The position numbers were made by a program, and so were the translations under genes. This document shows positions 28,799-36,975 of a stretch of DNA of 64,000 nt, piece by piece (within the stretch, counting starts at the first letter, position 1; every line of letters starts with the position of its first letter). This DNA is from Asticcacaulis sp. (GTDB lineage Bacteria > Pseudomonadota > Alphaproteobacteria > Caulobacterales > Caulobacteraceae), in NCBI GenBank assembly GCA_024707255.1, contig JANQAC010000002.1, positions 490,001 through 554,000 of the forward strand. The letters are read 5' to 3'. The notes below the pieces were generated by a model, which made no database searches, was not told the DNA's origin, and was given only the letters and a program-made list of their open reading frames with translations.

Positions 28799-31524
28799 AT
28801 CAGGTCGCTGATCGCGGCGTCGAGCAGGAGGTAGGCGCGGCCAGCATCGCTGCCGAGCACCTCGTTCAGTTCCCGGATCGCATCCTTGGCGAGGAGGGCC
28901 ATATTGATCTGCTGGTCATAGGCGGTGGCGAAGTCATTGGCCTGCTGCCGCAGGGGCGCATCGGCCAGCAGCCGGCGGCTGAGGCGGCGAATGGCGGCGG
29001 GGGCGACGCGGCGGACGACCAGGCGAGCCCCTTCATTATCCTCGGCCATGATGGCGCCGATGACCTCTTCGATCCGGGCGCGGCCGAGCAGCGAAGCGGC
29101 ATCGATTCCCATGGCGCTGACCTCGGCAACCATGACATCGTCCAGGCTGTCGAACTCCGGATCGGGTGGCGGTTCAACCGCTGTCTGGGGCGCCGTTGCC
29201 GCCGGCTCCGGCGTCTTGTCGCGGCCTTCCATGCCGCCGAGCAGTTCGCGCCAGGACCAGCCATCCTGAACGGCGCGGGCGGGGCGGGCCTCACGTTGCG
29301 GCGCCGGTGCGGCGGCCGCCCGTTCCGACGCCGGCACACTCAACGGCAGCAGGCGCGCACGGGTAACGGAGGGTTGCACCAGGGCAGGCGCTGGTGTCGG
29401 GGCAGGCGGCTCGGGTGATCTGCGGGGGGGCGTCGACCGGCTCAAATCCCGTTCGCGGGCGGCTGGTTCAGCGGTCTGGGGCTGGTCGCCGGATATGACG
29501 CCCATCAGACGCACGGCCTCGGTCAGCATGTCGTAATTGCGCTTCACCCGTTCCTGGAAGGCAGTGTCGACGGCTTCGGTTTCCTGCGACGCCTTGCGGG
29601 CGGCTTCCAGCATGGCATTGATGCCGTCTTCGACGCTCTGGCGAATTTCGAGGATGCGCGCCTGGGCAATGGTGGGCAACTGATCGGCGCCCGTGGCCGG
29701 GTCGTTCAGGGCCTCGTTGACCTCGGCAATGGTCTGGCGGGTATGGGCGAAGCTGGTATCCAGTTTTTGAGCCGTCTGGTCGCCGGCCTCGCCGATCAGG
29801 TCGGCCGATTCCTCTATCAGGCGGCGCGCGGCGGCGAAGCGTGTATCAAAGACCTCGTCGGCCTTTTTGCTGGCCTCGAAGATCGATTCATTGAGCCGAT
29901 CGACGCGCATCTGCGCGGTTTGGGCTGCCTGATCGGCGGCGCGTTTGGCGTCCTCGGCCGAGGTGTTGAGCTGTTCCAGCGCCTTGCGGGTTTCTTCGAC
30001 CAAGTCGTCACGGGCGTCGGCCGCCATCAGGGAGATATTGGAGAGGGTGGCGTGGATGCGGGTCTCGAAGGCCGTGCGTTCGTTCTCGGCGGCGCCCTGA
30101 ACGGCCTGGAAGTGCTCCTGGGCGGAAACAACAATATCGCGCAGCACGTCGATGCCGCGTGCCGAGGTCTCGCCCAGGTCGATCGTGGCGACTCGGGTGA
30201 TCGAGAGCGCCTCGGTCAGTTGGGCGCGCTGGTTTTCGATATGGACGGCGAAATCTTCCTGGTCCGCGCGCAGGGAAAGGGCGGCGGAAACCAGTTCGGC
30301 GCGCTGCTGAGAAAGACCTTCCTCGACACTGCGCACCTGGTCGACGACCCCGGAACCGGCGGTTTCGAGGCGCACGGTCTGGCGATCGAGGTCTTCGGCA
30401 GCGGTGCGGGCGATATCGGCCACATCGGCCGAGGCCGTGACCACGGCGCTGGTGGAAGCGGCCAGGCTGGCCTCGGCTTCGCGCAACTGTGTCTGGGCCA
30501 GGTCGGAGGCATCGGCCACCATGCGCGCCTGACGGTCGACGGCTTCGATAATGCCGCTCGACTGTACGCTCAGCGACTGGCTGAGCGCGCCCATGGATCT
30601 GCGTTCATGGGCCAGGGATTGGGTAACGTTTTGCGCTGCCGCGCGGGCATTGGTAGCGGCCTCATTCAGGCGGTCGGTTTCGGCCTTCAGTTGCGCGCTC
30701 AGTTCGGTGACATCGGCATGGGCGAGACGGACGGCGCGGACCGCGTGATCGACCTGTTCGCGCAGGGCGGCCACAAGGTCACCGGTCTGGGCGGCGGCGG
30801 AAGCGGCTGGCGCCATCAGGGTATCTGCCAGTTGCGCGGCGCGGTCGGCCTGACGCGACAGGATGGCGGCATTGCGCAGGGCAAAGGCGGTGGCGAAGAT
30901 CAGACCGGTGGGGAAGAGGGCCAGGAAAACCAGCACGACGATCTTGAAGGGTTCGTAGGCCGGGGCCGCCAGGTCGGTCTGGGCTCCCAGGGCAAAAGCT
31001 GCCAGGCCACAGGCCCACAGCAGGCTGGCGAAGGTGGCGAGGCCCCACAGCAGGATGGACGAAGGCGCCGCCTTTCGGGCAACGCTTTCCGGTTTGGTCT
31101 TGTGCGCGCTGACAGACCGGCCGGATTGCGAAGGTGTCTTGTGCGTCCTCGTCGGCGGTGTGGTTTCGGGAGGCGGCTTCAGTTCGGCCCTCAGTTCGGG
31201 AATATCCAGAATGGCTCTGGCTGGTGCCGGTTCCGGCGCCGGTTTGTCTTCGATGCTTAATTTCGACTCTGGCGCCGGCATGACTTCCGAGCCTGCCTCC
31301 GGAACGGGTTCAGGACGGGCATCGGTCGCCACATGTGTCGGATTATCGAAGGGGGCTTCGAGGATATCGTTCACGTCCCCCGCCTCTGTGGTATCCGCGC
31401 TTTCCGCCGCAGGTGCCTCCGGCTTGGCCACGGCTTCCGGCTCATCGAAAAGCGGCCGCAATTTGGAGCGGCCGAAAATGGTCTTCGATTCTGAGGGATC
31501 AAGCGGGGAGCGGGGTGGTTTCAT
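28795..31524 (-). CDS. tipN: Large two-helix coiled-coil membrane protein, TipN-like polarity factor
   Basis: A 909-residue protein. It has a Pro/Glu-rich cytoplasmic N-terminus (about 150 residues), two adjacent transmembrane helices (about 154-180 and 193-216) and a roughly 450-residue Ala-rich coiled coil (ADVTELSAQLKAETDRLNEAATNARAAAQ through EAARKASQETEAVDTAF). A Pro-rich linker leads to a globular C-terminal domain (from about 790, EVSAMGIDAASLLGRARIEEVIGAIMAEDNEGARLVVRRVAPAAIRRL). Length and layout match Caulobacter TipN, which marks the new pole and helps site flagella and divisome. Assignment is by architecture, so a different coiled-coil protein remains possible. Confidence 0.62.
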   Translation of the reverse strand: MKPPRSPLDPSESKTIFGRSKLRPLFDEPEAVAKPEAPAAESADTTEAGDVNDILEAPFDNPTHVATDARPEPVPEAGSEVMPAPESKLSIEDKPAPEPAPARAILDIPELRAELKPPPETTPPTRTHKTPSQSGRSVSAHKTKPESVARKAAPSSILLWGLATFASLLWACGLAAFALGAQTDLAAPAYEPFKIVVLVFLALFPTGLIFATAFALRNAAILSRQADRAAQLADTLMAPAASAAAQTGDLVAALREQVDHAVRAVRLAHADVTELSAQLKAETDRLNEAATNARAAAQNVTQSLAHERRSMGALSQSLSVQSSGIIEAVDRQARMVADASDLAQTQLREAEASLAASTSAVVTASADVADIARTAAEDLDRQTVRLETAGSGVVDQVRSVEEGLSQQRAELVSAALSLRADQEDFAVHIENQRAQLTEALSITRVATIDLGETSARGIDVLRDIVVSAQEHFQAVQGAAENERTAFETRIHATLSNISLMAADARDDLVEETRKALEQLNTSAEDAKRAADQAAQTAQMRVDRLNESIFEASKKADEVFDTRFAAARRLIEESADLIGEAGDQTAQKLDTSFAHTRQTIAEVNEALNDPATGADQLPTIAQARILEIRQSVEDGINAMLEAARKASQETEAVDTAFQERVKRNYDMLTEAVRLMGVISGDQPQTAEPAARERDLSRSTPPRRSPEPPAPTPAPALVQPSVTRARLLPLSVPASERAAAAPAPQREARPARAVQDGWSWRELLGGMEGRDKTPEPAATAPQTAVEPPPDPEFDSLDDVMVAEVSAMGIDAASLLGRARIEEVIGAIMAEDNEGARLVVRRVAPAAIRRLSRRLLADAPLRQQANDFATAYDQQINMALLAKDAIRELNEVLGSDAGRAYLLLDAAISDLI

Positions 31525-31992
31525 TCACAGTATCCTGAGGCCAGTTTTACATGAACCGATCTTCTTCAGCCATGCGGCGCATTTACAGGAGAGAGGCGGG
31601 TTCTCCCGGCAGGAGAAAGCTACGTCAACTTACGCTTTTCGCAAAGCTTTTTGTCACGTTTGCGTCGAATCAGCTTTGACGGGAAGCGTCGTCTTCTGCT
31701 GGGGCGCTATCCGGCATTCCGGTATTATCGGGCTGCGCCGCGGGGGCGGGTCGTGTGGCGTGGCCCCGGCCGAGCCGCCAAAGTGCAGCAGCGCCGCCGA
31801 TATCAGCACGGCAATCAGTCCACTGAGCAGATTAAACAACCAGGACACGGGGGAAGACTTTCGGGGTTGCGCTAGCCGGTAACACATATGCTTTTAGACA
31901 ACGGGCAGGCAAATTACTGGCAGTAACCATGACGTGAAATGCGCCACAGAGCAATCAGGCGCAGGCGATTATCCCCGTCTGCGGTAATCCGG
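31525..31992. other. Intergenic region upstream of the TipN-like gene
   Basis: This 468-base stretch separates two minus-strand genes. Apart from one weak small frame (31654-31887) I see no gene, RNA or repeat. It probably holds the promoter for the TipN-like gene, but no clear -35/-10 pair can be picked out. Confidence 0.5.
31654..31887 (-). CDS. Possible small single-helix membrane protein
   Basis: A 77-residue frame with one convincing hydrophobic segment (WLFNLLSGLIAVLISAALLHFGG) preceded by basic residues and followed by a Pro/Arg-rich tail. No ribosome binding site or family is recognized. Kept as a tentative gene in an otherwise empty gap. Confidence 0.35.
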   Translation of the reverse strand: MCYRLAQPRKSSPVSWLFNLLSGLIAVLISAALLHFGGSAGATPHDPPPRRSPIIPECRIAPQQKTTLPVKADSTQT

Positions 31993-32430
31993 TCACGCCG
32001 CCTGGTCCTTGAGATGCGGATCAGGGCCATAGGCATTTTCGCCTTCATCGCCCGGTTTCAGGGCCAGGAAGAACAGCAGGCTCCAGCAGGCAAGATTGGC
32101 CAGTACGCCAAGCAAGGTTATCAGCCACAGCATGATGACGGGGATGAAACCGCCCATGGCGAGCGAAAGAACGGCCAGAATAGCCTGCGGCGCCAATCCC
32201 CACAGCCACCGTGCCCCGCGTCCGGTATCATGCAGCCGTTTAATCACCAGGCAGGCGAGCGGCCAGGCGAGAAAGAGCCAGCAGAGGCTCAGGATCATCG
32301 GCCCGTCAAGTGAAGGCACGGTGCCGAGCGCAAAGCCTATTACCACCATGACCAGCATGGCGATGGCGATACCGGAGAAGAATTGCGTGCCGCTGATGCG
32401 GCCATTGGGTGAAAACAGGAATTGGATCAT
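31993..32430 (-). CDS. DUF805 family membrane protein
   Basis: A 145-residue protein with four helices and the DUF805 landmarks: LFSPNGRISGTQFFSG at the N-terminus, VIKRLHDTGRGARWLWGL in the middle and the acidic tail PGDEGENAYGPDP. Function of the family is unknown. A second DUF805 gene lies at 33.5-34.0 kb on the same strand, with a JmjC-like gene between them. Confidence 0.88.
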   Translation of the reverse strand: MIQFLFSPNGRISGTQFFSGIAIAMLVMVVIGFALGTVPSLDGPMILSLCWLFLAWPLACLVIKRLHDTGRGARWLWGLAPQAILAVLSLAMGGFIPVIMLWLITLLGVLANLACWSLLFFLALKPGDEGENAYGPDPHLKDQAA

Positions 32431-32534
32431 GACGGTTCCGGCTGATAGAGCAGGCTATGCCCGGCAGTGCGGCCTGTAAAGAGGTTGTCGCTCATCCACG
32501 TTTATTCTACACCTGCGCATCTTCCGGAGGCTTA

Positions 32535-33530
32535 ATGGATTTTCCATCCGTCGAAATCAGGCATGATATTGGTCCCGATGAAGCGGAGGCGCGCCTCATC
32601 GGGCGTGATACGCCGGTTATCCTCAAGGGACTGGTCAGTGCCTGGCCGGCGGTGGAGCGGGCACGACGATCGACGGTGGAACTGATCGAGTACCTGAAGG
32701 CGTGCGATGCCGGCAGGCCCGCCGAAACCTTTCGCCAGGCGCCGGGCGGCGATGGCAAATATTTTTATGATGAGGGTTCTGCGGGCTTCAATTTCCAGCG
32801 CGCGGCCATCCCCCTGAAAATGACGCTTGATCGCGTGAACGAACTGAGGGGGCAGGCGGACGCGGAGCGCATCTATATCCAATCGGCGCCGCTGAAGGAT
32901 TATATGCCGCGCTTCAAGGCTGAAAACCCGCTGGAGGTGCCGGGCGCGGAGCCGCGCATCTGGATCGGCAATCGTGCCGTGACCCAGACGCACTTTGACA
33001 TCAATTATAATCTCGTTTGCATGGTGGCGGGGCGTAAGCGCTTTGTGCTGTTTCCCCCTGACCAGACGAAGAACCTCTATATGGGGCCACTGGAAGCGAC
33101 GATTTCAGGCGTGCCGACCTCGATGGCCTCGCTGGAAAATCCCGATTTTGACGCCCATCCGCGTTTCCGAGAGGCATTGGCCAACGCTGTGGTCGCCGAC
33201 CTGGCGCCGGGGGATGGTCTCTATGTGCCCTATATGTGGTGGCATCATGTCTCTTCCAGCGAAGACCTGAATGTGCAGGTCAATTACTGGTGGAATACGG
33301 CAGGCGCGGAAATGGGCGCGCCGATGCTGGTGCTGATGCTGGCCATGCTGGGCCTGCGTGATTTGCCGTCGGATCAGAACAGGGCATGGCAGGCGATGTT
33401 CGATCACCTGGTTTTCAGCGGGGATACGGGCGGGCACCTGTCACCGGAGGCGCGCGGCATTCTGGGCGATATGGCGCCGGACCAGCGCCTGATGATCCGC
33501 CGCGCCATCGGACGCAATTTGCAGGATTAG
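32535..33530 (+). CDS. Cupin_8/JmjC-like 2-oxoglutarate- and Fe(II)-dependent oxygenase
   Basis: A 331-residue protein. The double-stranded beta-helix core is RIWIGNRAVTQTHFDINYNLVCMVAGRKRFVLFPPDQ, with the HxD iron ligands (THFD), and PYMWWHHVSSSEDLNVQVNYWW, with the distal His. It has the FIH-like N-terminal segment TPVILKGLVSAWPAVERA. Such enzymes hydroxylate protein or small-molecule targets. GGAGG at 32526-32530 fixes the start. It is the only plus-strand gene between two DUF805 genes, and its stop overlaps the second one by four bases. Confidence 0.85.
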   Translation: MDFPSVEIRHDIGPDEAEARLIGRDTPVILKGLVSAWPAVERARRSTVELIEYLKACDAGRPAETFRQAPGGDGKYFYDEGSAGFNFQRAAIPLKMTLDRVNELRGQADAERIYIQSAPLKDYMPRFKAENPLEVPGAEPRIWIGNRAVTQTHFDINYNLVCMVAGRKRFVLFPPDQTKNLYMGPLEATISGVPTSMASLENPDFDAHPRFREALANAVVADLAPGDGLYVPYMWWHHVSSSEDLNVQVNYWWNTAGAEMGAPMLVLMLAMLGLRDLPSDQNRAWQAMFDHLVFSGDTGGHLSPEARGILGDMAPDQRLMIRRAIGRNLQD

Positions 33531-34006
33531 TTCGGCGAAGGACCGTAGATATTTTCCTCAGGCTGTCCGGGCCAGACCGACAGGGCGATGCCCAGTATCA
33601 GGACGGCCAGGTTACCGAGGAAGGCGATGAAGTTCACCATGTCGGTCAGGCCGGCGGCTTCGATGGCGTCGCTGCCGATGCTGCTGATCAGACCAGGGAT
33701 AAAGCCGGCGAACAGGATCAGGCCCAGCCAGGCCGACAGGCCGACATCATGCAGGCGCGTGGCGCACAGGCAGAACAGGGCAAAATAGAGCAGGACCGTC
33801 AACACCATGGTCAGCCAGTTCAACGGCTGGTCCAGCCGGGCGGCCCATTCGTCGCTCAGCGCATCGGGCAGTATGGCGATGCCGAACCAGATGACGAAGA
33901 TCAATACCTGGCAGGCCCAGAAGTTCAGCACGAATTGCAGGCGGTTGATGCGACCGCGCGGTGAGAACATGGCGTTGGCGCCGACAAGGATATGATGTTT
34001 GGCCAT
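33527..34006 (-). CDS. DUF805 family membrane protein (second copy)
   Basis: A 159-residue protein with four to five helices: AMFSPRGRINRLQFVLNFW at the N-terminus, CATRLHDVGLSAWLGLILF centrally and WPGQPEENIYGPSPN at the end. These match DUF805 and the copy at 31993-32430, though the two are quite diverged, suggesting an old duplication. Function unknown. Confidence 0.87.
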   Translation of the reverse strand: MAKHHILVGANAMFSPRGRINRLQFVLNFWACQVLIFVIWFGIAILPDALSDEWAARLDQPLNWLTMVLTVLLYFALFCLCATRLHDVGLSAWLGLILFAGFIPGLISSIGSDAIEAAGLTDMVNFIAFLGNLAVLILGIALSVWPGQPEENIYGPSPN

Positions 34007-34062
34007 GAAGGCGGAGCCCCGATTACACGCCGTAAATGATCACAAAAGGCGTGATCTGTAAA

Positions 34063-34707
34063 TCAGCCTTTGTGACGCTCCCGCAGGATATCCAATACAT
34101 TTTCGAGCTTTGTGTCGCGCGCCATCAGCAGGACCGACAGGTGATAGAGCAGGTCGGCGGCCTCGTTGTGCAGCTCGTCGAGATCGCCGGCGCGGCCGGC
34201 CAGGGCCGTTTCCAGACCTTCCTCGCCGACCTTCTGGGCGATCTTGGCCACGCCCTTGTGCATCAGGCGGGCGGTGTAGCTGTCGGCCGGCGGCGCCTTG
34301 GCGCGGTCCTTCACCACATGCGCCAGGTGGCCCATGAAACCAATGCCAGGTGCATCTTCGTGACCGAAGCAGGAGGTCGTTTTCGTATGGCAGGTGGGGC
34401 CGTTCGGACGGGCATAGACGAGCAGGGCATCTTCGTCGCAATCAGTCAGGATGCGGTCGAGTTCGAGCGTGTCGCCGGAGGTCTCGCCCTTCATCCACAG
34501 GCGGTTCTTAGAGCGAGACCAGAAGGTGACGCGGCCGCCCTGCAGGGTGGCTTTGAGCGCCTCGGCGTTCATGTAGCCGAGCATCAGAACCTGGAGCGTG
34601 TCAGCATCCTGCACGATGGCGGGGACAAGGCCGTCCCCCTTGGCGAAATCGATTTTATCGATGTCAGCGATGGTGAGCGGACTGGGCAGGTGGTGGGCGT
34701 CTGGCAT
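34063..34707 (-). CDS. hisIE: Bifunctional phosphoribosyl-AMP cyclohydrolase / phosphoribosyl-ATP pyrophosphatase
   Basis: Steps 2 and 3 of histidine synthesis in one 214-residue protein. The HisI part has VLMLGYMNAEALKATLQGGRVTFWSRSKNRLWMKGETSG and the zinc-binding cysteine region DCDEDALLVYARPNGPTCHTKTTSCFG. The HisE part (from about residue 125) has KVGEEGLETALAGRAGDLDELHNEAADLLYHLSVLL, the MazG-like metal-binding helix. It is the last gene of the his operon, separated from hisF by a palindromic repeat pair. The ATG at 34707 is chosen; upstream in-frame sequence is repeat DNA. Confidence 0.94.
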   Translation of the reverse strand: MPDAHHLPSPLTIADIDKIDFAKGDGLVPAIVQDADTLQVLMLGYMNAEALKATLQGGRVTFWSRSKNRLWMKGETSGDTLELDRILTDCDEDALLVYARPNGPTCHTKTTSCFGHEDAPGIGFMGHLAHVVKDRAKAPPADSYTARLMHKGVAKIAQKVGEEGLETALAGRAGDLDELHNEAADLLYHLSVLLMARDTKLENVLDILRERHKG

Positions 34708-34732
34708 AATGTTGTTCTTCTTGTGAAGGCCC

Positions 34733-34868
34733 CCCACCGTCATCGCCAGAGGGGCGATGCCACCTCCCCCGCAAGCGGGGGAGTATAAGAGAGGTGGCCA
34801 CTTTGTTTTATACCGCCCCACTTGTGGGGCGGGGGACCGCGCCGAAGGCGTGGTGGTGGGGGCTCTTT
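34733..34868. repeat. Inverted pair of intergenic repeat units between hisF and hisIE
   Basis: Two facing units of about 60 bases occupy the gap. The right one reads ACCGCCCCAC..., then GGGGACCGCGCC, then GGCGTGGTGGTGGGGG; the left is a diverged reverse copy with CCCCCGC-aag-GCGGGGG. The unit recurs at 40.7 and 43.1 kb. It lies inside the his operon and could fold in the mRNA. Confidence 0.75.
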
Positions 34869-34871
34869 CTT

Positions 34872-35639
34872 CTACAATCTCACCGCTATTCCGGCGGCGC
34901 GAAGGTCGCGCTTCAGGTCCGGAATGGCAATGATTTTCTTGTGAAATACGCTGGCGGCAAGGGCACCGGACACATCGGCTTGCTCGAAGACGGCCTCGAA
35001 ATGCTCAGGCGCACCGGCGCCGCCAGAAGCCACGAGTGGTATATCTATCAGATCACGAACCAGACGTAACTGTTTGATATCATAGCCCTTACGCACGCCA
35101 TCCTGATTCATGCAGTTAAGTACGATTTCACCGGCACCGCGGTTCTTCGCTTCAACCACCCAGTCAAGCGTCCGGCGGCCAGCCTGACGGATTTTGTCGG
35201 GATCGCCACTATATTGGTGGACGTAGTAATCATTGTCCATTTCACGACTGTCGATGCCAACGACTACGCACTGTGAGCCAGCCATTTCGGCCAGTTCGTT
35301 GATCAGGTCAGGGCGTTCCAGGGCCGGGGAGTTGATCGACACCTTGTCGGCGCCGGAGTTGAGGCACTTCACCGCCTGTTCGGCCGACCGGATGCCGCCC
35401 GCCACGCAGAACGGAATATCGAGCGCGCGGGCAATGTCGCGCACCCAGTTGTAGTCGACCGTGCGGCCTTCGGCGGAGGCGGTGATATCGTAAAGCACCA
35501 GTTCGTCGGCGCCTTCATCCCGATAGCGCAGAGCCATATCGACAGCGTCGCCGAGCACTTCATGGCCGACAAACTGCACGCCCTTGACGACCTTGCCGTC
35601 CTTGACATCGAGGCAGGGGATGATGCGTCTAGCCAACAT
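34872..35639 (-). CDS. hisF: Imidazole glycerol phosphate synthase cyclase subunit
   Basis: A 255-residue TIM barrel. It accepts ammonia from HisH and converts PRFAR to imidazole glycerol phosphate and AICAR. Asp11 in [12 protein letters not shown] and the second catalytic Asp in VVVGIDSR are both present, with the phosphate loops [20 protein letters not shown] and [12 protein letters not shown]. It starts five bases after hisA ends. Confidence 0.96.
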   Translation of the reverse strand: MLARRIIPCLDVKDGKVVKGVQFVGHEVLGDAVDMALRYRDEGADELVLYDITASAEGRTVDYNWVRDIARALDIPFCVAGGIRSAEQAVKCLNSGADKVSINSPALERPDLINELAEMAGSQCVVVGIDSREMDNDYYVHQYSGDPDKIRQAGRRTLDWVVEAKNRGAGEIVLNCMNQDGVRKGYDIKQLRLVRDLIDIPLVASGGAGAPEHFEAVFEQADVSGALAASVFHKKIIAIPDLKRDLRAAGIAVRL

Positions 35640-35644
35640 ACATT

Positions 35645-36391
35645 TTATCCAACATTGAGGGCAGCCTTCAGATCGATAATGCCTTCGTAAATTGCCTTGC
35701 CGACGATGGCGCCATGTACGCCGAGAGCCTTGAGATCATAGAGGTCTTCGATTGATTTCACCCCGCCGGATGCCTGGATTTCGAGGTCCGGGCGTTTTTT
35801 TCGCAGTGCCTTCATCAAATCCATGTTCGGCCCCATCAGCATGCCGTCGCGCGACACGTCAGTGACGAGAATGCGCTGTGCTACGCCGAACGGATAATAG
35901 TCGAGCACTTCAAACAGGTCCAAACCTGAACCTTCTACCCAACCATGTGTTGCGACCTGAAAGAAGGTTTCATGGTCGGGATTGTTGATGCTGGGAAATA
36001 CATCAAGCGCCAGGGTGATGCGATCCTTGCCGAAATCGCGGAGCCAGCCGCGCACGTCTTCCGGATTTTTCACCGCGGCCGAACCGACTACGACCGCCGA
36101 AACGCCCTGATCCAGCAGGGTCTGGACGTGTTCGCGGGTACGCACACCGCCGCCTGTCTGGATCTTGGCACGCGAAGCCTTGGCCAGTTGACCGATCAGT
36201 TCATGCTGTTGCGGCGAACCAGCCTTGGCGCCGTCGAGATCGACGATATGCACCCATTGTGCAAACTCCTCATTGAAGAGCGCGAGGCGCTTAAAGGGAT
36301 CGGAATCGTACTTCGTCACGGCATCAAAGCGGCCCTGTGCGAGGCGGACGCATTCACCGTTAATCAGGTCGATGGCGGGGTAAAGGATCAT
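35645..36391 (-). CDS. hisA: Phosphoribosyl-formimino-AICAR phosphate isomerase
   Basis: The 248-residue TIM barrel performs the Amadori rearrangement of ProFAR to PRFAR. Asp8 in [15 protein letters not shown] and the second acid in [14 protein letters not shown] are the catalytic pair; [13 protein letters not shown] and [12 protein letters not shown] bind phosphate. It overlaps hisH by ATGA. Confidence 0.96.
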   Translation of the reverse strand: MILYPAIDLINGECVRLAQGRFDAVTKYDSDPFKRLALFNEEFAQWVHIVDLDGAKAGSPQQHELIGQLAKASRAKIQTGGGVRTREHVQTLLDQGVSAVVVGSAAVKNPEDVRGWLRDFGKDRITLALDVFPSINNPDHETFFQVATHGWVEGSGLDLFEVLDYYPFGVAQRILVTDVSRDGMLMGPNMDLMKALRKKRPDLEIQASGGVKSIEDLYDLKALGVHGAIVGKAIYEGIIDLKAALNVG

Positions 36392-36975
36392 AGGTCTACA
36401 AAATTCTTCAAAATCTGAGCGCCGATGGTGGAAGAGCGCTCGGGGTGGAACTGACAGCCAAACACATTGTCCTTGCGCACCATGGCGGCGAAGGGTTCGC
36501 CATAGGTGCTGGTGGCCAGTGTATAGTCATTGACCGGGCAGACATAGCTATGGACGAAATAGGCGAAATCGCCATTTTTAACGCCTTCGGTCAGTGGATC
36601 GACCTTAAGGACTTCCAACTGGTTCCAGCCCATATGCGGCACGACCATATCCGGCGTGGCGGTCATTTTCGTGACCTTGCCGGGGATCAGGCTGAGGCAT
36701 TCGACATCGCCTTCTTCGGAACCTTCAAACAGCAGTTGCTGGCCGAGGCAGACGCCTAGAAGCGGCACTTTCAGACCGCGAATGGTATCGAACAGGCCCA
36801 GTTCACGAATACGCGACATGGCAAATCCCGCCGCGCCGACACCGGGTAAAACCACCTTGGTCGCTGCCGCGATTTCCGCCGGATCGGAACTCAGGCGGGC
36901 TTGCGCTCCCAATCGTTCCAGCGCGAAGAGGACGGAAGCCGTATTGGCGCAGCCGATTTCAATGACCGTGATCAT
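36388..36975 (-). CDS. hisH: Imidazole glycerol phosphate synthase glutamine amidotransferase subunit
   Basis: A 195-residue class I glutaminase. The nucleophile Cys is in LLGVCLGQQLLFEGSEEG, His and Glu in FGCQFHPERSS, and LPGVGAAGFAM lies near the oxyanion strand. It supplies ammonia to HisF. Its ATG shares one base with the hisC*B stop (TAATG), and its end overlaps hisA. Confidence 0.95.
   Translation of the reverse strand: MITVIEIGCANTASVLFALERLGAQARLSSDPAEIAAATKVVLPGVGAAGFAMSRIRELGLFDTIRGLKVPLLGVCLGQQLLFEGSEEGDVECLSLIPGKVTKMTATPDMVVPHMGWNQLEVLKVDPLTEGVKNGDFAYFVHSYVCPVNDYTLATSTYGEPFAAMVRKDNVFGCQFHPERSSTIGAQILKNFVDL

Noticed and set aside
29743..31260. A 505-codon plus-strand frame rich in Gly and Arg
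   Set aside because: Shadow of the TipN-like coiled coil; composition mirrors the Ala/Arg/Glu codons on the other strand.
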